This document shows positions 1-7,086 of a DNA stretch of 64,000 nucleotides, in pieces. The notes beneath the pieces are model-generated. The model saw only the letters and a list, made by a program, of their open reading frames with translations, ran no database searches and had not been told where the DNA came from. Position numbers and translations under genes: made by a program. This DNA is from CADEDH01 sp965216205 (GTDB lineage: Bacteria; Actinomycetota; Acidimicrobiia; Acidimicrobiales; SZUA-35), in assembly GCA_965216205.1 (NCBI GenBank), contig OZ244139.1, forward strand, positions 4,216,001 to 4,280,000. Direction: 5' to 3'. The first letter of the stretch is position 1. The number at the start of each line of letters is the position of its first letter.

Positions 1-435
1 GGCCATCCGTTCCAGCACCGGCCGGTAGTCGCCGAGAGCCTCACCGCCGCCCTCGGAGTTCGTGGTGGCACCGGCCGGGTAGTACTTGGCGGCGTGGACC
101 ACACCGTCGTCGACACCCCGCACGAGATCGTCGGGGTCGAGGTCGTCGTTGAGGTAGAGCGCCATGATCGGCGTGAAATCGGGCCGGGCGTCGGCGCCGA
201 CGCTGTCGAGGATGCGCTGGCGGTAGGCGGCGGCCGCCGCCGTGGTGCAGATCGGGGGCACGAGGTTCGGCATGACGAGCGCGTACCGGAACGACCGCGC
301 CGTGATCGGAGCCACGGTGGCCAGCAGCTCGTCGTCGCGCAGGTGCACGTGCCAGTCGTCGGGCACCCCGATCTCGACCGTCGCCGACCCGTCGCTCGAG
401 GTCTCGACGCCGGTCGTCGACCCGACCGCGGTCAC
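1..435 (-). CDS. pyrC: Dihydroorotase, homodimeric PyrC type (partial, C-terminal part outside window)
   Basis: This is the N-terminal ~145 residues of a dihydroorotase, which closes carbamoyl-aspartate to dihydroorotate in pyrimidine synthesis. The metal-binding motif DDWHVHLRD near residues 27-35 and the following segment YALVMPNLVPPI are characteristic of the short, E. coli-type PyrC rather than the PyrC fused in CAD. The start is a GTG at 435. It overlaps the TGA of pyrE by four bases (GTGA, 432-435), so the two genes are almost certainly translationally coupled. The gene runs off the left edge of the window. Family assignment is firm; the completeness of the gene cannot be judged. Confidence 0.9.
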   Translation of the reverse strand, partial: MTAVGSTTGVETSSDGSATVEIGVPDDWHVHLRDDELLATVAPITARSFRYALVMPNLVPPICTTAAAAAYRQRILDSVGADARPDFTPIMALYLNDDLDPDDLVRGVDDGVVHAAKYYPAGATTNSEGGGEALGDYRPVLERMA

Positions 436-1073
436 GCGCCGATCCCCTCCGCCGGCACGACCGGCTCCATCCCGAGATCGACATGGGTGGCGATCGGGAA
501 GTACGGGATGCCCCTGCGGGCCATGGCGTCGATGGCGCCCCCGCCGCGGTCGATGAGCGTGGCGGCGGCCACGATGTCGGCTCCGGCGGCAGCGATCACG
601 TCGATCGCCTGGAAGATCGAGCCGCCGGTGCTCACCGCGTCCTCCACCACCAGCACCCGAACGCCAGGACCGAGCGCCGCCCCCTCGATCTGGCGGGCCG
701 TGCCCCGCGACTTCGGCTCCTTGCGCACGAAGAACCACGATCGGTCGGTCACCAGCGCCATCCCGACGGCGAGATGGTCGGCACCGAGCGTCATGCCGCC
801 GGCGGCGTCGAACGCGATACCCGCGTCGTCGAGCAGTGCGGCGATCGCGGCGCACGCCAGGCGGAGGTCGGGGGCGGCGGCCAGCCCCGCCTTGCCGTCG
901 ACGAACCGGTCCGACAGCTGCCCCGACGCCAACTCGATCGGCTCGTCGAGCACGAGCACGGCCTTCGCCTCGAGGACGGCCCTGGTCGCAGCGACCAGCT
1001 CGGCGGTCGACCGGGCATCGAGCGACCCCTGGTCGCCGGGCGGGGATGAGGCGGACTGGTCGTCGTTCGGCAC
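432..1073 (-). CDS. pyrE: Orotate phosphoribosyltransferase
   Basis: This 213-aa protein of the type-I phosphoribosyltransferase fold converts orotate and PRPP to OMP. The PRPP-binding loop VVEDAVSTGGS (around residue 138) and the segment FFVRKEPKSRGTARQIEG with the catalytic Lys/Arg residues are typical of bacterial PyrE. The open frame extends further upstream, but I chose the GTG at 1073. It gives the usual family length and is preceded by AGGAGCGAGGAG, a good Shine-Dalgarno site; the upstream extension reads through repeat sequence. It sits four bases ahead of pyrC in a GTGA overlap, so pyrE-pyrC form an operon for successive (non-adjacent) pyrimidine steps. Confidence 0.92.
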   Translation of the reverse strand: MPNDDQSASSPPGDQGSLDARSTAELVAATRAVLEAKAVLVLDEPIELASGQLSDRFVDGKAGLAAAPDLRLACAAIAALLDDAGIAFDAAGGMTLGADHLAVGMALVTDRSWFFVRKEPKSRGTARQIEGAALGPGVRVLVVEDAVSTGGSIFQAIDVIAAAGADIVAAATLIDRGGGAIDAMARRGIPYFPIATHVDLGMEPVVPAEGIGA

Positions 1074-1223
1074 GGGGCTCCTCGCTCCTGGTTCGGGGGG
1101 ACGGACGTCCGGGGCGAGGATACTGCCCGACCCGACGGGCTCGTTCCCGGCGCGGGCGACCGAGCCTCGCTCCGCCAGCCGGCCAGCCCACGTTCTGGCG
1201 GACCACACGCCCACCGACCCTGC

Positions 1224-1269
1224 TTCCGGCGGACCCAGCTCCCGATCCTGGCACCTGGGTCCGCCAGAA
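1224..1269. repeat. Long intergenic hairpin
   Basis: The 15-nt arms TTCCGGCGGACCCAG (1224-1238) and CTGGGTCCGCCAGAA (1255-1269) are complementary apart from one position and enclose a 16-nt loop. The right arm carries the same GTCCGCCAGAAC core as the neighbouring direct repeats. No T-run follows on either strand, so this looks like a repeated palindromic element rather than an intrinsic terminator. Confidence 0.7.
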
Positions 1270-1277
1270 CGGGAAGA

Positions 1278-1337
1278 CGAGGGCGCCACGTCCGCCAGAA
1301 CGACATGGGCAGCGAGGGCGCCACGTCCGCCGGAACG
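1278..1337. repeat. Direct repeat pair in the pyrE-exporter spacer
   Basis: Two copies of a 25-nt unit (1278-1302 and 1313-1337) match at 24 of 25 positions with a period of 35 nt. The core is GGGCGCCACGTCCGCC followed by AGAACG or GGAACG. The GTCCGCC(A/G)GAAC core also occurs as inverted copies at 1192-1203 and 1259-1270. The 320-nt divergent spacer between pyrE and the exporter holds no gene that I can support; these repeats fill most of it. Confidence 0.75.
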
Positions 1338-1394
1338 GGGGCGGGATGGGAGGCGCTAGCGTCGTTGCGTGGCACAATCCAGCTCCGATCGCAC

Positions 1395-2117
1395 GTGAGC
1401 CCGGCCGCGTTCGCGATCGTTCTGCTGATCGTGGCGGTCGGTTGCCTGTTCCAGGCCTCGATCGGGTTCGGCGCCAACCTGATCGCCCAGCCCCTCGTCT
1501 ACCAGATCGACCCCGACCTCGTGCCCGGTTCGGTCCTCGTGGCCACCGCCTCGCTGAGCGTGCTCGTGGTGCTCCGGGAGCGACACGCGGTGGAGGTTCG
1601 ACCCATCGGTGTCGGTCTCGGCGGGGCCGTGGTGGGCATCGCCGCTGGCACCGCGGTCGTCGGCTGGGCGTCGGAGCGGACCCTCGCCGTCGTCATCGCG
1701 GGGTGCGTCCTGGCGATGGTGGCGATCCTGGCCGCGGGCCTCAACGTCTCCCGCTCCGGTCCCAACCTGTTCGCCGCCGGTGCCGCCGGCGGGTTCGGCA
1801 GCCTCACGGCCGGGATCGGCGGACCGCCGTTGGCCCTGCTGTACGCCTCGACGGAGGGGCCCCGGGTCCGGTCGTTCCTGTCCGGCTACTTCCTGGTCAC
1901 ATCGTTCTTCACGTTCGTGGGGCTGACGCTGGCGGGTCGGTTCGGGATCGACCGCCTCCTCGACGGGCTCCTGCTGGTGCCAGCAGCCGTCGCGGGGTAC
2001 GCGCTGAGCACACCGCTCCTACCGATCGTCGACCGGGGCGCCACCCGACCGGCGATCCTCGCCGCCAGCGCAGCGGCGGCTGTGGTTCTCCTGGTGCGGA
2101 CGCTGGTGGCCACATAG
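1395..2117 (+). CDS. TauE/SafE-family sulfite/anion exporter
   Basis: This 240-aa integral membrane protein has about seven to eight hydrophobic helices and the paired half-repeats typical of the TauE/SafE (DUF81) family, including GFGANLIAQPLV near the first helix and AAGGFGSLTAGIGGPPLALL in the middle. Family members export sulfite or small sulfonated/organic anions; the substrate cannot be told from sequence. The GTG at 1395 places the first residue just before helix 1. An in-frame TTG at 1365 is possible, and the longer frame back to 1305 reads through the repeat region. Possible -10 elements are TAGCGT (1357-1362) and CACAAT (1373-1378). It is divergent from pyrE with a repeat-rich spacer between. 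Confidence 0.8.
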   Translation: MSPAAFAIVLLIVAVGCLFQASIGFGANLIAQPLVYQIDPDLVPGSVLVATASLSVLVVLRERHAVEVRPIGVGLGGAVVGIAAGTAVVGWASERTLAVVIAGCVLAMVAILAAGLNVSRSGPNLFAAGAAGGFGSLTAGIGGPPLALLYASTEGPRVRSFLSGYFLVTSFFTFVGLTLAGRFGIDRLLDGLLLVPAAVAGYALSTPLLPIVDRGATRPAILAASAAAAVVLLVRTLVAT

Positions 2118-2164
2118 CGCCGCAGAGCGCCGCAGAGCGCCCAGCAGCGTGAGCTCAGGGGAGC

Positions 2165-3442
2165 TCAGGCCAGGCCGAGCCTGGCGTCGTAGAAGGCGTA
2201 GAGCCGGTGCAGCATCTGCAGCACCGACAACCACACGACCAGTTCGACGATCTGGGGCGGTGTGAGCTCCTCGGTCACGGTCGACACGGTGAACTCGTTG
2301 ACGTCGGCTGGGCTCGGCGACGCAGCCTTCGCCAGGAGCAGCGCCGCGTACTCGCTGCGCGACAGCCCCGGGGGCATGACCGCCTCCTCGCTGCTCGACA
2401 GGGCGAACCGACCCGCATCCACGAGCGTGGTGGGGTCGAGACCCGGCACCAGCAGGTCGGCTAGCTGGACCGCCTCGGAGGTGAGGACCTCATCGCCGAC
2501 GGTGCGGGCATAGACCAGCATCGCCATGATCTTGGCCTGCAGACCGATCGTGGAGCGCTCGGCGTCGAGGTTGTCGCGCAGCGCGGTCGCGATCGCCCGG
2601 ACCGCCTTCTTGTGCTCGATGCTGGCCAGGATCGGGAAGGCGTAGCCGAGCTTCTCCTCGAGCATCAGCAGGGCGGGACCGATCCGGCCCGACACGCCCT
2701 TCGTCGAGGCGGAGTCGTAGCGGATGGCGCCAGGCGCCTGGCGCAGTACCCGGAGGATCGTGCCGAGGCTGTCCCTCGGGATCTCGCCGTCGCTCTCGGG
2801 CGCCGGCAGCTCGTCGAGCCACTGGTGCTTCCCGGGCGACCAGCCCTGGTCGGCGATGAGGGGGGTGACGTCGTGAATCGTCTCGGTCTCGAGCTCGATC
2901 CCCATCGAGTCCATGAACTTGTTGAGGAAGCCGCCGAGGGCGAGGGCGAGCACGACCCACTCGACGTTCTCGGGCTCGAGGAACTCGTGGAGTCGATCGA
3001 CGTCGCCCTTGGTGATCGTGGCCGGAACCGTGGCCATCCCCCGGGCGACGGCGGCCACGGCGGCCTCCGCCGGGGTGTAGTCGGCCTCGACGATGGTCTC
3101 CACCGCGGTGCCCCGCCGGATGGCGAACGAGCAGTGGTGAGCGGTGCAGTACGGGCAGCCGGCGGTGCTGCTCCCGACGTACATCGCCAGCCCGATCAGG
3201 TCCTTCGGTGCGCCCTGGCCCATGAGCGCCGGCGGGAGGTTCAGGAGGTTCGGCACCAGCACGTTGAAGGTCCGGAAGCCGGGCGGCCAGATCTCGAGCA
3301 CCGGGTTGCAGTTCGGGACCACGCCGATCAGCTCGCGGACGATCCTGATGACCGGCCGGTAGTTCTGCTCGATAGCAGTCGGATCGACCATCGAGGGCCG
3401 TAACGCTTGCGCCAGAGTCGCCGCCATTTGAGCTTGTCCCAC
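2165..3442 (-). CDS. AhpD-like carboxymuconolactone decarboxylase-fold protein
   Basis: This is a 425-aa protein, about twice the length of a single AhpD domain, suggesting two all-helical AhpD-like repeats. The first carries the redox motif CPYC (residues 96-99) followed by AHHC, matching the CxxCxxxH peroxidatic site of AhpD. The second half shows AIATALRDNL and similar helices but no second CxxC. A role in peroxide or organic radical detoxification is inferred from family; the substrate is unknown. The start is either GTG 3442 or the in-frame ATG at 3427, and neither has a strong ribosome site. The gene stands alone between the exporter (convergent) and polX (divergent). Confidence 0.72.
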   Translation of the reverse strand: MGQAQMAATLAQALRPSMVDPTAIEQNYRPVIRIVRELIGVVPNCNPVLEIWPPGFRTFNVLVPNLLNLPPALMGQGAPKDLIGLAMYVGSSTAGCPYCTAHHCSFAIRRGTAVETIVEADYTPAEAAVAAVARGMATVPATITKGDVDRLHEFLEPENVEWVVLALALGGFLNKFMDSMGIELETETIHDVTPLIADQGWSPGKHQWLDELPAPESDGEIPRDSLGTILRVLRQAPGAIRYDSASTKGVSGRIGPALLMLEEKLGYAFPILASIEHKKAVRAIATALRDNLDAERSTIGLQAKIMAMLVYARTVGDEVLTSEAVQLADLLVPGLDPTTLVDAGRFALSSSEEAVMPPGLSRSEYAALLLAKAASPSPADVNEFTVSTVTEELTPPQIVELVVWLSVLQMLHRLYAFYDARLGLA

Positions 3443-3606
3443 TCCCGTTGATCTCGCTGCCGCTGCCCTCGTGCTCTCACCCCACGCAGGTACGGAATCG
3501 ACAGGTGCGACTCGAGCCAGATCTGAGGAGGAACCGCCCAGCCGCAGGCTAGCGGTGATGACGTGAAACGTAGCGATTGTGGCGGAGAACGACGACTCGG
3601 CAAAAG

Positions 3607-3612
3607 TAGACT
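3607..3612 (+). promoter_or_regulatory. Leaderless -10 element of polX
   Basis: TAGACT lies exactly six nucleotides before the ATG at 3619. No Shine-Dalgarno site precedes the start, so the transcript probably begins at or within a base of the start codon. The preceding 160 nt (3443-3606) hold no other feature I can support. Confidence 0.65.
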
Positions 3613-3618
3613 CGTGTC

Positions 3619-5418
3619 ATGACAACGACACCCGACGTGGTGGCGATGCTCCGTGAACTGGTGACCCTCACCACGCTCGACGAGGAGAGCGCCCAGTCGT
3701 TCAAGGTCCGGGCCTACGAGAACGCCCTGCTGGGAATCGAGGGTCACGGCGGCGACATCACCGACCTCTCCCTCGCCGAGCTCACCGCCATCAAGGGCAT
3801 CGGGAAGGCGACGGCGACCAAGATCCGGGAGCTGGTGGAGACCGGTCGGGTGGCGAAGATCGACGCCCTCCGGGAGTCCTATCCACCGGCGTTCGTGGAG
3901 CTGTCGAAGATCCCGGGGCTGGGACCGAAGACGCTCAAGCTGGTGCGAGCCGAGCTCGGCGTTGAGGATCTCGACGGGCTGAAGGCGGCGATCGCGGCCG
4001 AGCAGCTCCGCACCCTGCCGCGGATGGGACCCACGAGCGAGGCGAAGATCGCGAAGGCGATCGATCGCCTCGGCCTCTCGGGCAAGGACCGCCGCACCCC
4101 GGTGGCCGTGGCCCGCCCCCTCGCCGACCGTCTCGTGGCCGAGATCGGCCTCGTCGACGGTGTCACCGACGTCGCGTTCTGCGGCAGCCTGCGACGGATG
4201 TCGGAGACCGTGGGCGACATCGACATCACCGTGGCATCGACGAAGCCGGCCGAGGTGATGACCGCCGTTCGCGGTCACGGCGCCGTGGCCGAGGTGGTGC
4301 TGAGCGGTGACACGAAGACGTCGTTCCTCACCGCAGACGGCCTCCAGGTCGACGTGCGGGTGGTCGACCCCCACCAGTTCGGCGCGGCGACCCTCTACTT
4401 CACCGGCTCGAAGGCCCACAACATCGCCCTCCGCCAACGGGCGATCGATCGGGGCTGGCTGCTCAACGAGTACGGGCTGATGGAGGCACCCCCCGACACC
4501 GACAGCGCCGAGCAGGCCGACGACAGCGCCGAAGACGCCGACCGGGGGGCCACCCCGACGGTGATCGCCAGCACCACCGAGACCGAGATCTATGAGGCGC
4601 TCGACTTGGCCTTCGTCCCGCCCCCCATGCGGGAGGCGACCGGTGAGATCGAGGCGGCGGCCGAGGGCACGCTGCCCGAGGTGGTGCAGCTCGCCGACAT
4701 CCGAGGGGACCTGCACTACCACACCGACCGGTCGGGCGATGGCCGGGCGCCGCTGGAGGACATGGTGAAGGTGGCCGCCGACCGCGGCTACGAGTACCTG
4801 GCGATCACCGACCACGGTGAGGATCTCGCGATCAACGGTTCCACCCGGGAGGAGTTCCTCGAGCACCGGGAGGCGATCCGGGCGCTGCAGGGCGACTATC
4901 CCGACCTCACCCTGCTGTTCGGCTGCGAGCTGAACATCGGGCCGACCGGCGGCCTCGACTACGACCCCGAGTTCCGTGCCCTGTTCGACTACACGGTGGC
5001 GTCGGTCCACTCCCACTTCGACGCATCGAGGAAGAAGAACACGACCCGGCTGGTCAAGGCGATCGCCGATCCCACCGTCGACTCGATCGGTCACCTCACC
5101 GGCCGCTACATCGGCCGCCGGCCCGGCATCGAGATCGACGTCGACATCGTGCTGGAGGCGCTGTTCACGTTCGACGTGGCGCTCGAGATCAACGGCGCCC
5201 TCGACCGGCTCGACGCCGCCTCGGACGTGGTGCGGCGGGCGGTCGACCGGGGGGTGAAGCTGGTGATCAACACCGACAGTCACCACACCTCGGAGCTGGG
5301 CCGCATGGAGTACGGCGTGCTGACGGCCCAGCGCGGCTGGGCACCGAGGGACCAGGTGATCAACACCTGGGAGCGCAACCGCTTCCTGCACTGGGTCGAG
5401 ACCCACCGCGACGGCTGA
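3619..5418 (+). CDS. polX: DNA polymerase/3'-5' exonuclease PolX
   Basis: This 599-aa family-X repair polymerase has a C-terminal PHP exonuclease domain and would be cytoplasmic, for base-excision and gap-filling repair. Domain order: N-terminal 8-kDa region with two helix-hairpin-helix motifs (IKGIGKATATKI near 60, IPGLGPKTLKLV near 100); nucleotidyltransferase palm with CGSLRRMSETVGDIDI near 188-203, containing the GS motif and the metal-binding DxD; an acidic linker (PPDTDSAEQADDSAEDAD) near 295-312; then PHP with DLHYHTD near 364, ITDHGED, and NTDSHH near the C-terminus. All metal ligands appear present. Length is typical. The start at ATG 3619 is supported by the -10 spacing. Confidence 0.95.
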   Translation: MTTTPDVVAMLRELVTLTTLDEESAQSFKVRAYENALLGIEGHGGDITDLSLAELTAIKGIGKATATKIRELVETGRVAKIDALRESYPPAFVELSKIPGLGPKTLKLVRAELGVEDLDGLKAAIAAEQLRTLPRMGPTSEAKIAKAIDRLGLSGKDRRTPVAVARPLADRLVAEIGLVDGVTDVAFCGSLRRMSETVGDIDITVASTKPAEVMTAVRGHGAVAEVVLSGDTKTSFLTADGLQVDVRVVDPHQFGAATLYFTGSKAHNIALRQRAIDRGWLLNEYGLMEAPPDTDSAEQADDSAEDADRGATPTVIASTTETEIYEALDLAFVPPPMREATGEIEAAAEGTLPEVVQLADIRGDLHYHTDRSGDGRAPLEDMVKVAADRGYEYLAITDHGEDLAINGSTREEFLEHREAIRALQGDYPDLTLLFGCELNIGPTGGLDYDPEFRALFDYTVASVHSHFDASRKKNTTRLVKAIADPTVDSIGHLTGRYIGRRPGIEIDVDIVLEALFTFDVALEINGALDRLDAASDVVRRAVDRGVKLVINTDSHHTSELGRMEYGVLTAQRGWAPRDQVINTWERNRFLHWVETHRDG

Positions 5419-5450
5419 CCGGGGCCACGTCGCAAGATTTCGCAATGTCA

Positions 5451-5466
5451 CCGGGAACAATCCCGG
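5451..5466. repeat. Short perfect hairpin downstream of polX
   Basis: CCGGGA-ACAA-TCCCGG forms a perfect 6-bp stem with a 4-nt loop in the 127-nt polX/WXG-like spacer. It could be a weak terminator or an operator; no T-run follows. Confidence 0.45.
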
Positions 5467-5545
5467 CGCCAGCTCCGACTCACCGCCCGACAACACACCG
5501 ACGCGGCCGCTCACGGCGAGCGGACCCGGCACCGGAGGAGGAGCC

Positions 5546-6094
5546 ATGGGCAACGGCATCGGCCCGCCGATCGTCTTCGATTTCAGCGGGGTGCTCGACC
5601 TCTGCACCCAGGCCTGGGGACTCGCCGACGACCTCGAGACCTACGGCACCGCCCGCGACACCGCCCTGGTGACGGCGCTCGAGGACTGGCGCGGTCCGGA
5701 GGCGACCACGATGGTGCAGGACGTCTGGCCGGCCGAGGCCACCAACCTCGCCACCGGTGTCGACCTGCTCCGCCAGGGTGCTCTGGCGTGGGCCGAGCAG
5801 TGGCGGGAGGCCCAGACGGCCTACAACTACCGCGAGTACAGCATCGCCGTCGAGCAGGAGAAGAGCACCCGCAGCACAGCCGAGTCGCTGTGGGACGGCT
5901 TCATCGGTCAGGACGACTCGGCGAAGCACGTACCCGAACCGGCCGCGTCGCAGTCGCCCGTTCCCCCGGGCTTCGACGCCCCGACGGGGTTCGTCCGCTA
6001 CACCCAGAACGGCCACAGCGACTGGACGGCCAGTTACCGCACCTCGGTCGCTGGAGGAGGCGGCGGAGGCGGAGGCGGGAGCCGCGCCCTCTGA
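5546..6094 (+). CDS. Hypothetical WXG-like helical protein with poly-Gly tail
   Basis: This is a 182-aa protein I do not recognise as a named family. It begins after a very strong ribosome site (GGAGGAGGAGCC) at 5533-5544. Residues 15-110 look like two or three amphipathic helices containing a W-R-G turn (ALEDWRGPEA, near 44-53), the signature of WXG100-type secreted proteins. A second patch reads SLWDGFIGQDD near 117. The C-terminus is Pro/Ser-rich, then SYRTSVAG, and ends with a run of nine glycines and SRAL. There is no signal peptide or membrane helix. A type VII-like secretion link is inference only; no ESX genes are in the window. Confidence 0.55.
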   Translation: MGNGIGPPIVFDFSGVLDLCTQAWGLADDLETYGTARDTALVTALEDWRGPEATTMVQDVWPAEATNLATGVDLLRQGALAWAEQWREAQTAYNYREYSIAVEQEKSTRSTAESLWDGFIGQDDSAKHVPEPAASQSPVPPGFDAPTGFVRYTQNGHSDWTASYRTSVAGGGGGGGGGSRAL

Positions 6095-6123
6095 CCAATC
6101 CCGTCCGGGCCAGACCCGAGCGG

Positions 6124-6129
6124 TAGCGT
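6124..6129 (+). promoter_or_regulatory. Leaderless -10 element of the SDR gene
   Basis: TAGCGT, followed by six nucleotides (ACAGCG) and ATG at 6136. There is no ribosome site. Confidence 0.65.
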
Positions 6130-6135
6130 ACAGCG

Positions 6136-6987
6136 ATGGGATCGTTGCTCGACTTCACCGGCCGGCGGCTGGTCATCACCGGCGGTGCGTCCGGCATCGG
6201 GGCGGCGACCGCCTCGTTGGCCGCGTCAGCCGGCGCCGAGGTGATCGTGCTCGACATCGCCCCACCGCCGACCACCGGACCCGCCGGACCCGCCGGCACC
6301 GGCGACGTGATCGACCACCGACGCTGCGATCTCGGCGACCCCGCGTCGATCGACGTCGCGGTCGAGGCGCTGCCAGCCGAGATCCACGGGTTGTTGAACT
6401 GCGCCGGCGTACCGAACGGCGGGCGATTCAGCGCCGAGGACGTCCTCCGGATCAACTGGCTCGGCCTCCGCCACCTGACCGAGCGGCTCCTCCCCCGCAT
6501 CGCCGGCGACGGCGCGGTCGTCCACATCGCGTCGACCGCTGGGCGCGACTGGTCGACCCGCCAGCGACTGCACGACGAGCTGATGCGGGCCGCCTCGTTC
6601 GACGACGGCCTGGCCGCGCTCCGGGCCAACCGGGGCGAATGGGGCGACGGCTACGCCCTGTCGAAGGAGGCGGTGCAGTACTACACGATGTGGCGGTCGG
6701 TGCAGCTCCTCCCCACCGGGATCCGCATGAACAGCGTCTGCCCCGGCGTCACCGACACCTCGATCATCCCCGACTTCCGCCGGGGTCTCGGCGACGAGAT
6801 CATCGATCACGCCGCCGCGGTCGCCGGCCGGATGGCCTACCCGACCGAGATGGCGCCGGCGATGCTGTTCCTGGCCGACCACCGGTCGTCGAGCTACGTC
6901 AACGGCGTCAACCTCAACATCGACCGCGGTACCGGAGCGGCCAGGGCGACCGATCAGTCGAACCCGGCGATGATCTGGGGGGCCTAG
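6136..6987 (+). CDS. Short-chain dehydrogenase/reductase
   Basis: This 283-aa Rossmann-fold oxidoreductase has the NAD(P)-binding motif TGGASGIGAATA near residues 15-26, NCAGVPN near 91, and a catalytic YALSKEA (Y-x-x-x-K) near 173-179. The usual Ser upstream lies in the HIASTAG segment. The C-terminal NGVNLNIDRGTGA resembles the substrate/tetramer end of classical SDRs. A proline/glycine stretch (PPPTTGPAGPAG) is inserted after strand 2. An acidic residue at the end of strand 2 (VLDIA) points to NAD(H) preference. The substrate is unknown. It is transcribed alone from a leaderless promoter. Confidence 0.85.
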   Translation: MGSLLDFTGRRLVITGGASGIGAATASLAASAGAEVIVLDIAPPPTTGPAGPAGTGDVIDHRRCDLGDPASIDVAVEALPAEIHGLLNCAGVPNGGRFSAEDVLRINWLGLRHLTERLLPRIAGDGAVVHIASTAGRDWSTRQRLHDELMRAASFDDGLAALRANRGEWGDGYALSKEAVQYYTMWRSVQLLPTGIRMNSVCPGVTDTSIIPDFRRGLGDEIIDHAAAVAGRMAYPTEMAPAMLFLADHRSSSYVNGVNLNIDRGTGAARATDQSNPAMIWGA

Positions 6988-7032
6988 CCCCACGGGCCGA
7001 TCGGCCGATCGCCGTCCCACCGATCGTGAAAG

Positions 7033-7038
7033 TACAGT
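7033..7038 (+). promoter_or_regulatory. Probable -10 element of the kinase gene
   Basis: TACAGT in the context AAGTACAGTCGTG, about 48 nt before the ATG at 7087. A short leader with GGAG at 7071-7074 would follow. Confidence 0.4.
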
Positions 7039-7086
7039 CGTGATCGGGATGAGCAGGCACGGCGGGCGGACCGGAGCGGTTCGAGG

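Noticed and set aside
2165..3442. AhpD-like protein as a selenoprotein
   Set aside because: Its redox motif is a normal CPYC without an in-frame UGA.
3328..5607. A 759-aa minus-strand frame opposite polX
   Set aside because: It is an antisense shadow of polX, whose palm and PHP motifs are complete on the plus strand.
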